Origin: Bacteroides sp.
Lineage (GTDB): Bacteria > Bacteroidota > Bacteroidia > Bacteroidales > Muribaculaceae
Direction: 5' to 3'
NCBI GenBank assembly: GCA_014802535.1
Contig: JAAVCC010000014.1
Span: 83,285-134,621, forward strand
DNA: 51,337 nt
Position 1 is the stretch's first letter, and each line of letters starts with the position of its first letter. This document shows, one piece after another, positions 43,711-51,337 of the stretch. The position numbers and the translations under genes were made by a program. The notes under the pieces were generated by a model. It did no database searches and was not told where the DNA came from. It saw only the letters and a list, made by a program, of their open reading frames with translations.

Positions 43711-43757
43711 TGCAAAATTAATAATTAATTTCTAATTATTAGAGATAGGAATAAAAA

Positions 43758-43796
43758 AAACATTACCCCACCAAAATCTTTGGTGGGGTAATGTTT
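43758..43796. terminator. Intrinsic terminator after the GNAT gene
   Basis: A perfect 18-bp stem (43758-43775 with 43779-43796) with a 3-nt loop, centred on CCCCACCAAA and its complement. On the minus strand it is followed by eight T and lies 30 nt after the GNAT stop. Confidence 0.9.
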
Positions 43797-43825
43797 ATGG
43801 GTAAGTCGTGATATAAACGCTTTTC

Positions 43826-44422
43826 TTACAAATAATTTTCAGATGTTCTCATTAAATCATAGAACATCAAGCGAGTACTTAGAGACATTTCATCATCTAA
43901 ATGGCGGTAGTCTTTCTCTTGTTGCTCTGAGCTGAATACCATCTTGAAATCATTCTTCTCATAGAATGCTATAGTTCCCTGAGAATTATATGCATCCACA
44001 ATCAAGAATCGGCAGCCGGTTTTGTTTAACGGATCAAGGAACCATAATTTAACAAATTCTATGACTTCACTACCAATGCCAAGTGAACGAAATTCTTTAG
44101 ATACTCCTAAGCGAGCTAATAAAACGGCAGGATAGTCTTTTAATGTTTTTATATGAGGAATATTAGACTCCACCTTTTTCTTCCTGGCATTAGGAAGATC
44201 ACTTACTCGAACTCCGGCATTTGCTAATGTAAAAGCACAAACTATTTTTTGTGTATCTTTATCAAGTTTATAGCAGTAGGTTTTCCCTAAAAGTTCCTTC
44301 GCATACGCAAAACAATCCCTTGTGAAAAATTCATCTAAATCGGAATCTCCACAGGAAAAGCCATCTATCTCTTGCGGAGACGTAAGAGGGAATAGACTAC
44401 ATTTATCTTCTAAAAATCTCAT
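43826..44422 (-). CDS. GNAT acetyltransferase, TacT-like putative toxin
   Basis: A 198-residue GNAT protein with features of the toxin group: IDGFSCGDSDLDEFFTRDCF at 18-37, LLGKTYCYK, ARLGVSKEFRSLGIGSEVI (the acetyl-CoA loop RSLGIG) and a C-terminal YNSQGTIAFYEKNDF. TacT-type GNAT toxins acetylate aminoacyl-tRNA. The upstream 64-residue gene overlaps it by 4 nt (ATGA), the usual layout of a toxin-antitoxin pair. The antitoxin partner here does not look like the common ribbon-helix-helix DUF1778, so the call is tentative. Confidence 0.72.
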   Translation of the reverse strand: MRFLEDKCSLFPLTSPQEIDGFSCGDSDLDEFFTRDCFAYAKELLGKTYCYKLDKDTQKIVCAFTLANAGVRVSDLPNARKKKVESNIPHIKTLKDYPAVLLARLGVSKEFRSLGIGSEVIEFVKLWFLDPLNKTGCRFLIVDAYNSQGTIAFYEKNDFKMVFSSEQQEKDYRHLDDEMSLSTRLMFYDLMRTSENYL

Positions 44423-44613
44423 TTATCACCGAGATGAGCTTTGTCTAACATACGACGAAGCTTTGCGAAACCTCGTTCAAGAGCTTCAGCCTCAGCTTTT
44501 TTTTCTTGCTCTGTTCGATTGAGATTGCGCTCGTAGTTTGACTGCGCCTCTTTTTCGAATCGCTGAGCAACTTCTCCGGTAAGAACCGGCATAGATGCAA
44601 TTGGTAGTGCCAT
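44419..44613 (-). CDS. Small partner protein of the GNAT (putative antitoxin)
   Basis: A 64-residue protein: MALPIASMPVLTGEVAQRFE, then a charged helix and a C-terminal LRRMLDKAHLGDK. I recognise this form as a recurrent small gene before GNATs in Bacteroidetes, without a named domain. The 4-nt overlap with the GNAT gene implies coupled translation. A -7 box (TATCTTTG) lies 20 nt upstream. An antitoxin role is inferred only from layout. Confidence 0.7.
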   Translation of the reverse strand: MALPIASMPVLTGEVAQRFEKEAQSNYERNLNRTEQEKKAEAEALERGFAKLRRMLDKAHLGDK

Positions 44614-44632
44614 ATCTTCGTTCTTTAAATTG

Positions 44633-44640
44633 CAAAGATA
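44633..44640 (-). promoter_or_regulatory. Candidate -7 box (TATCTTTG) for the GNAT pair
   Basis: TATCTTTG on the minus strand matches TAnnTTTG, 19 nt before the ATG at 44613. The -33 region is weak (CTTGAT at the expected distance). Confidence 0.5.
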
Positions 44641-44702
44641 ATAAAATTTATCAAAACTATCAAGAACCTATATATTTTATCAATACATAGATAAAAATAA
44701 CA

Positions 44703-44730
44703 CCCCGCCAAAAATCTTTGGCGGGGTGCT
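44703..44730 (-). terminator. Intrinsic terminator after the LRR gene
   Basis: CACCCCGCCAAA (44703 on) pairs with TTTGGCGGGGTG (to 44730) around a 4-nt loop; on the minus strand a T-rich tail follows. Its core is almost the same as that of the terminator at 43758-43796, so the GNAT pair is framed by two look-alike hairpins. Confidence 0.85.
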
Positions 44731-44754
44731 ACCGTTAGTTAGAAAACGGTTAGA

Positions 44755-45813
44755 TTAGTAGTTCCACTGACATGCAATCATGTGGAGGTTATCACAGCCG
44801 ATTGTACGGATATCTGTGAGTACGTTGTAACGACAGTTGATGTAGGTCAAGTTAGTGTCAAATGATACATCAAGCATGTTAAGCTGGTTGTTGTTGCAAA
44901 GCAGACGCTGAAGGAATGTCTGGTTTGTGAGTGACAAGTTAACAAGGTCGTTGTATGAGCAATCTACGAAGAGAAGTTGAGGACAACCGCTGACATCGAG
45001 AGTGGTCAAGTCGTTGTAAGAGCAAACGAGGTCGAGAAGAGCGTTACAGTTGCGAACACCGAGTGTGGTCATACGGTTGTCAGAGCAAATGAATGAGCTG
45101 AGTGAAGGAAGACCAGATACAATCAGCGAAGAAATTTCGTTGTTGTCGGCGTTGAGGTTGGTAAGGCTTTCAACTCCAAGAAGGTTGATGGTGGTCAATT
45201 TGTTGTAACCACAGTAGAGGTTCTTGAGGCTTGAACATCCTGTAACCATAAGGCTTTCAAGGTGGTTGCCCTGAACGTTAAGGGTCTTGAGGTTGGTAAG
45301 ATCTGAGAAGTTCAAAGTTTCAAAGTAGTTGTTAGAGCAGTTCATGTTCTGCAAGAACTTTGCTTCGCTGATTGTCAGATCGGTCAGACGGTTTTTATTG
45401 ATTTGAACTGTAGAAAGTTGAGTACATCCATCCAATTCAAGGGTTTTAAGCTGGTTACGTGAAGCGTTGAGGTCGGTAAGAACAGCTGCGCCTGAAAGGT
45501 CAATGCTTGTAAGTTTATTACGAGATACGTCAACTTTTGTTAAGGCTGAAAAGTTTGAAAGGTTGAGGTCACCGGCAAGAGCTTTGTCTTTCCAATTGAT
45601 TTCAGTAATATGTCCATTGGTTACGGTAACACCTTCCCAGGTAGAGGGATCATTAAGATTTGAGATTTTGAGAACCTGAGCATTGGTTCCTTCTTTTTCG
45701 GCGGGTTGTGACAAGAATTCTTTCATTTGTTTCATCTCGTTCTTGTCGGGTTTCTGTGCGAAAGCAGCCACGCTACCAAGCATGAGAGCAATCATTAAAA
45801 CAGCTTTTTTCAT
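44755..45813 (-). CDS. Secreted leucine-rich-repeat protein
   Basis: A 352-residue protein with a signal peptide (MKKAVLMIALMLGSVAAFAQ). After about 65 residues come roughly 12 leucine-rich units of about 21 residues running to the C-terminus, with consensus L..LDVS.C..L..L.C..N. This is the Bacteroidetes type in which asparagine and cysteine line the solenoid. No sorting domain or lipobox is seen, so it is periplasmic or secreted. Such solenoids bind proteins or glycans; the ligand is unknown. It has its own terminator and is separate from the neighbouring genes. Confidence 0.88.
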   Translation of the reverse strand: MKKAVLMIALMLGSVAAFAQKPDKNEMKQMKEFLSQPAEKEGTNAQVLKISNLNDPSTWEGVTVTNGHITEINWKDKALAGDLNLSNFSALTKVDVSRNKLTSIDLSGAAVLTDLNASRNQLKTLELDGCTQLSTVQINKNRLTDLTISEAKFLQNMNCSNNYFETLNFSDLTNLKTLNVQGNHLESLMVTGCSSLKNLYCGYNKLTTINLLGVESLTNLNADNNEISSLIVSGLPSLSSFICSDNRMTTLGVRNCNALLDLVCSYNDLTTLDVSGCPQLLFVDCSYNDLVNLSLTNQTFLQRLLCNNNQLNMLDVSFDTNLTYINCRYNVLTDIRTIGCDNLHMIACQWNY

Positions 45814-45988
45814 ATTAAATAGTTGTGTTTTGTGGTTAATAATTTTGTTACTAATTCTAAGTTTTCTAAGCTTTGAAATTATAACAAAACTCGGTTTGAA
45901 AAAGTTTAGTAATATGAAAAAAATTTTAATGTTTTTTTATCTGTATTCCTCTCAGATGCTTATTATAAGCCGATTTTTTAATAAATTT

Positions 45989-46492
45989 TTATTTTATTTT
46001 TTTGAAATGGTATGCAAGTCGGGGACGCCCGTCAAGCAGGTGTATTGTGCCGCAATGTTTAAATCCGTTTCTTAGAAGCAGGTGTTGCATGACATGATTG
46101 TCGTGATGGGTATCGGCACGCAAATTGTCGGTCAGGGTTCTGCAAAACTCGATAACGTCATCTCCGACGTTGCGCATAATGCCTGCCGAGGCTATTCGAT
46201 GGATCGTGCCGTAAGGCTCATCGTTGAGCCAGTTGCCGTCGATGACTGTATAGGTTGGGTCTTCGCCGATAATAAAACTGAATACAACGGCAATTTCACC
46301 CTCGGGTGTGACGCCGACATACGAGGCATCACGTTCAATGTCAGCTCGGATATGTTCAACAGCCGGATACCCTGCAATCCATTGATTTGGATTTCCGTTT
46401 GCCGCCATGAAGCGACGTGCGTTTTCATACATCGGCATTACGGCAGGCAGGTCATCGATTGTTGTGTTGCGATATTTGAGTTTTGTTGCCAT
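45989..46492 (-). CDS. GNAT-family N-acetyltransferase
   Basis: A 167-residue GNAT. The N-terminal beta strand and helix (YRNTTIDDLPAVMPMYENAR) and the C-terminal LLLRNGFKHCGTIHLLDGRP are characteristic. The acetyl-CoA loop is less typical than usual (GTIHRIASAGIMRNVGDDVI). The substrate is unknown. It lies 8 nt downstream of the ABC permease gene and is probably read from the same transcript. The 175-nt region between it and the LRR gene is very AT-rich and shows nothing definite. Confidence 0.85.
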   Translation of the reverse strand: MATKLKYRNTTIDDLPAVMPMYENARRFMAANGNPNQWIAGYPAVEHIRADIERDASYVGVTPEGEIAVVFSFIIGEDPTYTVIDGNWLNDEPYGTIHRIASAGIMRNVGDDVIEFCRTLTDNLRADTHHDNHVMQHLLLRNGFKHCGTIHLLDGRPRLAYHFKKIK

Positions 46493-46500
46493 ACGAAATA

Positions 46501-47808
46501 TTATTTATATCGTGCCCAACGGATCAGCTCTTTGATTGTCGGTTTTTTACCATACATGAATATGCCGACACGATAGATTTTTGCAGCTAACCATACCATC
46601 AGGAAGAATGTCGCAAACAAAATTGCGATTGAGACCCATATTTCCCATGTCGGGATGCCGAATGGAATACGTACAACCATAATCATCGGTGAGGTGAACG
46701 GGAACATTGACAGCCACATCGCTAATGTTGAATTGGGATCGTTTCCGATTGTCGAGGCGCAAACAATCGCAGCAATGATGGGAATCATCGGGATGTAGGT
46801 CAGTTGTGAAGCGTCCTGAATGTTATCGACCGATGAGCCTATCGCGGCAAAAATCGCAGCATACAGAAGGAACCCTCCGATAAGGAAGATGGTCAAATAG
46901 AAGAAAAGTGAAATCATATAACCTACATTCCCGATCATTGACATTGTCTGCAGCAAGTCAATATCGACCGATGCTGCTGTCGGGTCAAGACTGCCGGCGT
47001 TGAGTGCCGACATCTGAGCTGCAATATCGCTCGGTATGAGCATAGGCATTATTACGCCGACGAGTGTTGACAAAATAGCCATCCATAAAACTATTTGAGT
47101 GACGGCAACCAGTCCGATACCAACAATTTTACCAAGCATCAGATGCTCGGGTTTAACCGATGAAACAATGATTTCAAGCACTCGGTTGTTTTTCTCCTCG
47201 ATGATAGATGTCATCACCATTTGACCATAGATGAGCAGGAACATGTATAGCAGGAATGCCATCGCTATTCCAAGAATAAAGCACAATATTGTTGAGGTCG
47301 AAGACTCTTCTTCGGCATCAAGACGATAGGTCGATAGGATGACGTTAGCTTTGATATTGCTTAATATTTGGTCGAGATTGGCAATGTTATATGCTTCAAG
47401 GCGTTTTGACTCGACGATAGACTTGATTTGCTTTGAAATATAGGTCTCGTTGTCCATTGAGCCGGCACCGTGGGTGTAGAGCTGAACATCTGATGGGTTG
47501 TCAATGATGCGTGAGCCAATCACAAGAACGCCGGCAAAGGTGTCATCGGCTTTGAGTGAATCGAGGGGCATGTTTACGCTGACAAACTTGATTGACTCGC
47601 CATCGGTGAGCTCGGGGGCAATAATCCCACTACGGTCAAGCACTGCATAGGTTTGAGTATCAGAAGATTGAAATGTTGCAAGCAAGACCGGTACAAATGA
47701 GATCAACACCATCAGCAGGGGTGTGAGTATTGTTGTTAGTATAAACGTCTTTTTAGAAACTCGTTCGATATATTCGCGACGTATAACAAGCCAAATATTA
47801 TTGCTCAT
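46501..47808 (-). CDS. ABC-2 type transporter permease (NatB-like)
   Basis: A 435-residue permease. The N-terminus IWLVIRREYIERVSKKTFIL with one membrane helix, a periplasmic domain (about 45-165) and five further helices from about 175 to 415 is the NatB/YhaP plan. Paired with the ATPase gene (3 nt apart) it forms an exporter similar to Na+ or drug efflux ABC systems. The substrate cannot be read from sequence. Confidence 0.9.
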   Translation of the reverse strand: MSNNIWLVIRREYIERVSKKTFILTTILTPLLMVLISFVPVLLATFQSSDTQTYAVLDRSGIIAPELTDGESIKFVSVNMPLDSLKADDTFAGVLVIGSRIIDNPSDVQLYTHGAGSMDNETYISKQIKSIVESKRLEAYNIANLDQILSNIKANVILSTYRLDAEEESSTSTILCFILGIAMAFLLYMFLLIYGQMVMTSIIEEKNNRVLEIIVSSVKPEHLMLGKIVGIGLVAVTQIVLWMAILSTLVGVIMPMLIPSDIAAQMSALNAGSLDPTAASVDIDLLQTMSMIGNVGYMISLFFYLTIFLIGGFLLYAAIFAAIGSSVDNIQDASQLTYIPMIPIIAAIVCASTIGNDPNSTLAMWLSMFPFTSPMIMVVRIPFGIPTWEIWVSIAILFATFFLMVWLAAKIYRVGIFMYGKKPTIKELIRWARYK

Positions 47809-47811
47809 ATT

Positions 47812-48738
47812 TTATTTTTGATTGAATTGTTGAACGGTTGAGATGAAAATTTCGTCCATTGATGGGAGTGCCGAGCCAAATGATGTGATTTCGACGGCTT
47901 CGGTGGCTGCGCGGAGCAGGTCGCGGCGTGAAAAGTCGGGCGCAACTTTAAGTGTTATGGCGGTTTCGCGGTCAGAAAGAATATCTACTGTATGATCGAG
48001 AAGATTGTCGCCGAGTGCTGCCAGCAGATTGTTTGTGTCTCCTTCAAATGTGATTTTATAGCGATTTTGACCAAGCCGGGTGCGAATATCATCAACGTTG
48101 CCAGTCAAAATATTTTTTGAGTTATTGATCAGCGTTATGTCGTCGCATAATGTCTCGACGCTGCTCATGTTGTGGGTCGAGAATATGACCGTTGCTCCTT
48201 CATTGCGCAGACGTAGGATTTCTCGCTTCAGGATATTAGCATTAATCGGGTCAAATCCCGAGAATGGTTCGTCAAAAATAAGTAGTTTCGGGCGGTGAAG
48301 CACTGTGACAATAAATTGTACTTTCTGAGCCATCCCTTTTGAGAGTTCTTCAACCTTTTTATTCCACCAATCTGAAATTTCAAGACGTTCAAACCATTCT
48401 TTTAGTCGAATAGTGGCATCTGATTTTGACAATCCTTTGAGACGCGCAAAAAACAGGGCTTGATCGCCCACTTTCATTTTTTTGTATAGCCCTCGTTCTT
48501 CAGGAAGATAGCCAATGTTGACAACATCGTTTTGTGTCAGTTGGTGTCCATCAAATATTACATTTCCCGAGTCGGGGGCGGTGATATGGTTGATGATGCG
48601 GATAAGAGTTGTTTTGCCGGCTCCGTTGGGGCCAAGCAGCCCATAGATTCGACCTTCGTTGACTTCGAGCGATACGTCATCGAGTGCGGTGTGTCCGGCA
48701 TAATGTTTTGAAACATTTGATACTGTCAGTAAAGACAT
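47812..48738 (-). CDS. ABC transporter ATP-binding protein (NatA-like)
   Basis: A 308-residue ATPase with Walker A GPNGAGKTT (about 34-42), signature ELSKGMAQK, Walker B LLIFDEPFSGFDP and switch histidine in STHNMSS. The C-terminal extension (about 215-308) is typical of NatA/DUF4162-type subunits. It starts the three-gene run with the permease and the GNAT. Confidence 0.92.
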   Translation of the reverse strand: MSLLTVSNVSKHYAGHTALDDVSLEVNEGRIYGLLGPNGAGKTTLIRIINHITAPDSGNVIFDGHQLTQNDVVNIGYLPEERGLYKKMKVGDQALFFARLKGLSKSDATIRLKEWFERLEISDWWNKKVEELSKGMAQKVQFIVTVLHRPKLLIFDEPFSGFDPINANILKREILRLRNEGATVIFSTHNMSSVETLCDDITLINNSKNILTGNVDDIRTRLGQNRYKITFEGDTNNLLAALGDNLLDHTVDILSDRETAITLKVAPDFSRRDLLRAATEAVEITSFGSALPSMDEIFISTVQQFNQK

Positions 48739-48816
48739 ATTGTTAATGTAAAAATGATGGTTTATTTATGTTTACTTACTTTGACGCAGTGATGTTGGCT
48801 AAAGTTTCACTGTCGG

Positions 48817-49575
48817 TTAAAGAATTTCTTTCATGAAAGGGAGGGCATTAACCGCATTACGGTTTGAGCATGACGGAACAACTGTTGCATAATTTCGGTC
48901 GAGCCAATAGAGGTCGGTTTCGGAATTGTCGGGTTCCTCGTTTACGATTTTCCCTGAAAGCCAGTAGAATGGCTTACCGTTGGGGTCAACATATTGTTGA
49001 TATTCTTCGGTCCAGTGACTGTCGGCTGCTCTTACAACTTTCATACCCTCGATTTTGCATTTTGCCGGGAAGTTGACGTTGAGGCAAACATCTTTTGGCA
49101 GCCCTTTTGCCAAAACTGCCTTTGTGATTTGTTCGATGTAGTGTTCTGTCTCGCTGAAATCAGCATCTATTGCATGAGAAAGCAGCGAATATCCTATCGC
49201 CGGAATTCCAATCATGCAGGCTTCCATTGCCGCACCCATTGTTCCGGAATATATAATCGAATTGCCGGCATTTGACCCGTGGTTGATACCTGAAAGCACA
49301 AGGTCGGGACGTCGCGGAACAATGTTGTGCATCGCTATTTTGATACAGTCAACCGGTGTGCCGCTCACCGAGCGCATTATAGCTCCGTTATAGTCGGGAT
49401 GTTCGGTGATGCGAAGAGGTGCGTTTACGGTTAAGGCTGCTGATTTGCCCGAACATGGACCATCGGGGGCGGCTACAACGATGTCGCCTAAATGATGTAC
49501 ATAATCAATAAGGCGGTGAAGACCGGGCGAGCTGATGCCGTCGTCATTGCTTATAAGTATCAATGGTTTTGTCAT
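48817..49575 (-). CDS. surE: 5'/3'-nucleotidase SurE
   Basis: A 252-residue SurE phosphatase acting on nucleoside monophosphates. The metal site is seen in LISNDDGISSPG (Asp-Asp), GPCSGKSAA and SGINHGSNAGN. An in-frame extension to 49662 adds hydrophobic residues unlike the family; the ATG at 49575 gives the conserved MTKPLILISNDDG start, so it is used. A TAACTTTG -7 box lies 27 nt upstream. Confidence 0.95.
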   Translation of the reverse strand: MTKPLILISNDDGISSPGLHRLIDYVHHLGDIVVAAPDGPCSGKSAALTVNAPLRITEHPDYNGAIMRSVSGTPVDCIKIAMHNIVPRRPDLVLSGINHGSNAGNSIIYSGTMGAAMEACMIGIPAIGYSLLSHAIDADFSETEHYIEQITKAVLAKGLPKDVCLNVNFPAKCKIEGMKVVRAADSHWTEEYQQYVDPNGKPFYWLSGKIVNEEPDNSETDLYWLDRNYATVVPSCSNRNAVNALPFMKEIL

Positions 49576-49601
49576 AATTTCTAAAGTATATTTGTGAAAT
49601 G

Positions 49602-49609
49602 CAAAGTTA
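49602..49609 (-). promoter_or_regulatory. Candidate -7 box (TAACTTTG) for surE
   Basis: Perfect match to TAnnTTTG on the minus strand, 26 nt before the surE ATG. It also supports the shorter surE start, because the box lies inside the longer reading frame. Confidence 0.55.
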
Positions 49610-49650
49610 ACTATTTTTATGTAGAGTATCAACGTTATATAAATAATTTG

Positions 49651-49658
49651 TAAATTTG
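49651..49658 (+). promoter_or_regulatory. Candidate -7 box (TAAATTTG) for the DUF2007 gene
   Basis: TAAATTTG fits TAnnTTTG, 23 nt before the ATG at 49682. A -33 TTTG is not found at the usual distance. It is divergent from the surE box. Confidence 0.4.
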
Positions 49659-49681
49659 CCACTCATTATAATATAATAGAT

Positions 49682-49909
49682 ATGTCAGCAAATAATAACG
49701 ACTCAAAAGTTGTTGCCACATTTCAATCAATAGGCGATGCTTATATAACAAAGGGTGTTCTTGCCAACGAAGGCGTGGAGTCGTGGGTGATCAACGGCTT
49801 GATATCAACAATATATCCCGTGACTTCGCCCGATGGAGGCATACGGTTGATAGTCAGGGGTGAAGATTATGACCGCGCCTTGGAAATCATAAACAATATG
49901 GCTGATTAA
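49682..49909 (+). CDS. DUF2007-family small protein
   Basis: A 75-residue protein of the DUF2007 (putative signal-transducing) family. VVATFQSIGDAYITKGVLAN and the later GGIRLIVRGEDYDRALEII match its alpha/beta pattern. No signal peptide. The molecular role of the family is not established. It lies 12 nt before the CYTH gene, so the two probably share a transcript. Confidence 0.8.
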   Translation: MSANNNDSKVVATFQSIGDAYITKGVLANEGVESWVINGLISTIYPVTSPDGGIRLIVRGEDYDRALEIINNMAD

Positions 49910-49921
49910 CAGTAGATAAGT

Positions 49922-50383
49922 ATGGCAAAAGAAATAGAACGCAAGTTTTTGGTTAAAGACCAAAGTTTCATGTCTATGGCTGGCAAGGTTGATCGAATAG
50001 AGCAGGGCTATGTATCGCTAAGACCGGGAGGTACCGTCCGAGTCCGCATCAAAAACGACCGAGCGTATCTAACCGTTAAAGGTCTCAATAAAGGAGCCGT
50101 GCGCGATGAATGGGAATATGAAATTCCGCTTAAAGATGCCCGTGAAATGGTTGACCGTGTCACCGAAGGAATCGTTATTAAAAAACTTCGTTACAACGTT
50201 GACTATCAGGGCCGAAAATGGGAGGTCGATGTCTTTGAGGGTGTTCATCAAGGCTTGATTTTGGCAGAGGTCGAACTTGAAAGCGCCGATGCCCCGATTG
50301 AATTGCCTCCGTTTATTGGCGATGAGGTCACAGGCAATCCCCAATATTACAATTCAGTACTTTCAGGAATGGATAGAAATTAA
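49922..50383 (+). CDS. CYTH-domain protein (probable triphosphatase)
   Basis: A 153-residue CYTH protein. The signature EIERKFLV (ExExK) opens it, followed by alternating charged strands of the triphosphate tunnel (TVRVRIKNDRAYLTVKG, EYEIPLKD, EVDVFEG, AEVELES). Small bacterial CYTH enzymes hydrolyse inorganic triphosphate or similar substrates; cyclase activity is less likely. Complete length. Confidence 0.92.
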   Translation: MAKEIERKFLVKDQSFMSMAGKVDRIEQGYVSLRPGGTVRVRIKNDRAYLTVKGLNKGAVRDEWEYEIPLKDAREMVDRVTEGIVIKKLRYNVDYQGRKWEVDVFEGVHQGLILAEVELESADAPIELPPFIGDEVTGNPQYYNSVLSGMDRN

Positions 50384-50384
50384 A

Positions 50385-50411
50385 AAAGACGCGAAATTTC
50401 GCGCCTTTTTT
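50385..50411. terminator. Bidirectional terminator between the CYTH gene and rlmD
   Basis: The palindrome CGCGAAATTTCGCG (50390-50403), extended by neighbouring G/C pairs, is flanked by an A run on the left and a T run on the right. It can therefore stop transcription from both convergent genes. Confidence 0.85.
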
Positions 50412-50428
50412 TGTATTTCAGAGTTGCA

Positions 50429-51337
50429 TTACTCTTTGAGTGAGAGAGCCACGACGTTTTCAACGTGATGGGTGTGGGGGAACATATCGACCGGTTGGAC
50501 TTTGTCAACTTTGTAGGCAACATCGAGGAGCGCAAGGTCGCGAGCTTGAGTTGCCGGATTGCAGCTGACATAAACGATGCGCGACGGACGGGCTTCAAGA
50601 ATGACGTTTACAACGTCTTGGTGCATCCCTGCACGTGGCGGGTCAACAATCATAACGTCGGGACGTCCGTGGGTGGCAATGAAGTCGGTGTTTAACACAT
50701 CTTTCATATCTCCGGCAAAGAATATAGTGTTGTCGATATTGTTGATTGACGAGTTGACGCGAGCATCTTCAATTGCTTCGGGAACATACTCGATGCCGAC
50801 TACTTTTTTGCAGTGACGGGCAACAAAGTTGGCAATTGTGCCTGTGCCGGTATAGAGGTCATAGACAAGTTCGTCGCCTTTAAGGTTGGCAAAATCGCGG
50901 GCAACGCGATATAGATTCAAAGCTTGTCGAGAGTTGGTTTGGTAGAACGATTTCGGACCAACGCGAAATTTGAGGTCTTCCATCTGTTCGATGATATGAT
51001 CACGTCCCGAATGAACGTGTATGTCGAGGTCGGTCAGCGTGTCATTGGCTTTTGTGTTGACTGTCCACAACAGTGAAGTGATCTGAGGAAATGTAGTTGC
51101 AAGATCGTCAAGCAATGGCTTTATCTCAGTGCTGTCTTCTCCAAACGAAAGAACAATCATAACCTCGCCGGTCGATGCGATGCGAATCATCAGCGTGCGC
51201 AAAAGACCCGACTGGGCGCGCAGGTCATAGAACGATAGACCATGTTTTTTTGCATAGTCTTTGATGTGGAGTCTAATCTGGTTGCCGAGGTCGTCCTGAA
51301 GATAGCATTTTTTGATGTCGAGTACCTTGTCAAATGC
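50429..51337 (-). CDS. rlmD: 23S rRNA (uracil-C5)-methyltransferase RlmD, partial
   Basis: The last 302 residues of an RlmD/RumA-type enzyme; the frame stays open to the right edge, where it reads KVLDIKKCYLQDD. Family features are FYQTNSRQALNLYR, the AdoMet motif DLYTGTGTIANFVA, DPPRAG and the catalytic-cysteine segment VSCNPATQARDLA. It methylates a uracil of 23S rRNA (U1939 in E. coli). Full proteins are about 430-470 residues, so roughly a third (the TRAM domain and start) lies outside the window. An internal TTG at 51202 is not the real start. Confidence 0.93.
   Translation of the reverse strand, partial: AFDKVLDIKKCYLQDDLGNQIRLHIKDYAKKHGLSFYDLRAQSGLLRTLMIRIASTGEVMIVLSFGEDSTEIKPLLDDLATTFPQITSLLWTVNTKANDTLTDLDIHVHSGRDHIIEQMEDLKFRVGPKSFYQTNSRQALNLYRVARDFANLKGDELVYDLYTGTGTIANFVARHCKKVVGIEYVPEAIEDARVNSSINNIDNTIFFAGDMKDVLNTDFIATHGRPDVMIVDPPRAGMHQDVVNVILEARPSRIVYVSCNPATQARDLALLDVAYKVDKVQPVDMFPHTHHVENVVALSLKE

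Noticed and set aside
43397..43825. A tRNA gene in the long gap before the LPP20 gene.
   Set aside because: No T-loop GTTCGA-type segment with matching stems was found.
44755..45600. Regularly spaced repeats in the LRR gene as a CRISPR array.
   Set aside because: They lie in one open frame with 21-residue periodicity and vary like coding repeats; no spacers are present.
49576..49662. Longer surE start adding 29 residues.
   Set aside because: The extra part is hydrophobic and unlike SurE, and it would contain the -7 promoter box.

Overview
The window looks like chromosome of a Bacteroidales gut bacterium (Bacteroides/Muribaculaceae side; the family cannot be fixed by eye). Reasons: promoters of the Bacteroides TAnnTTTG type before several genes, almost no Shine-Dalgarno sequences, a four-helix-bundle 'IVS' gene inside an rml operon, LPP20/DUF4384/caspase genes and leucine-rich secreted proteins typical of that phylum, and housekeeping proteins (transketolase, RlmD, TcdA, SurE) of Bacteroidales type.

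1-21.5 kb (+ strand) is a surface-polysaccharide (capsule or O-antigen) operon. It starts with a Wzx flippase. Next come an aminotransferase and a block that looks like a polyol-phosphate decoration pathway: a cytidylyltransferase fused to a Gfo/Idh oxidoreductase, an SDR, a GDPD-type lipoprotein, an ATP-grasp protein fused to a HAD phosphatase-like domain, and LicD. Then follow a GT2, an iron-sulfur F420-dehydrogenase-like protein paired with a pyruvyl transferase, an EpsG-like Wzy polymerase, a WecE-type aminotransferase, three more glycosyltransferases and an epimerase. It closes with the dTDP-rhamnose genes rfbA, rfbC, rfbD and rfbB. A promoter lying in a long hairpin sits between rfbC and rfbD. 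A 518-bp element with inverted ends, carrying an IVS-type gene, sits between rfbD and rfbB. A strong terminator ends the operon at 21.5 kb.

21.5-29.4 kb (- strand) is an AT-rich defence island: a frameshifted RhuM remnant, an ApeA-like HEPN protein, two unknown proteins (one membrane-anchored with C-terminal repeats), a DUF2971 protein, a two-gene BcgI-like restriction-modification system (nuclease-methylase fusion plus specificity subunit) and a small broken ORF. Two cytosine runs and an 8-residue tandem repeat in the specificity gene suggest phase or specificity switching.

29.5-34.7 kb (+) holds galM, a coiled-coil envelope protein, an MgtC-family protein and a CPA2 antiporter. 34.7-37.9 kb (-) holds tcdA, tkt and rpmH (rpmH was found by reading the sequence).

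38-43.3 kb (-) is a second AT-rich accessory block: a secreted transglutaminase-like protein overlapping an AbiGi-family gene, then a secreted caspase-like protease, a DUF4384-like protein and an LPP20-like protein. Upstream of it lies a rod-shaped candidate non-coding RNA of about 310 nt (6S-like). 43.8-44.6 kb is a GNAT/small-protein pair resembling a toxin-antitoxin module. The rest is an LRR protein, a GNAT, an ABC exporter pair, surE, a DUF2007 protein, a CYTH protein and the 3' two thirds of rlmD running off the right edge. No tRNA, rRNA, CRISPR array or prophage was seen.
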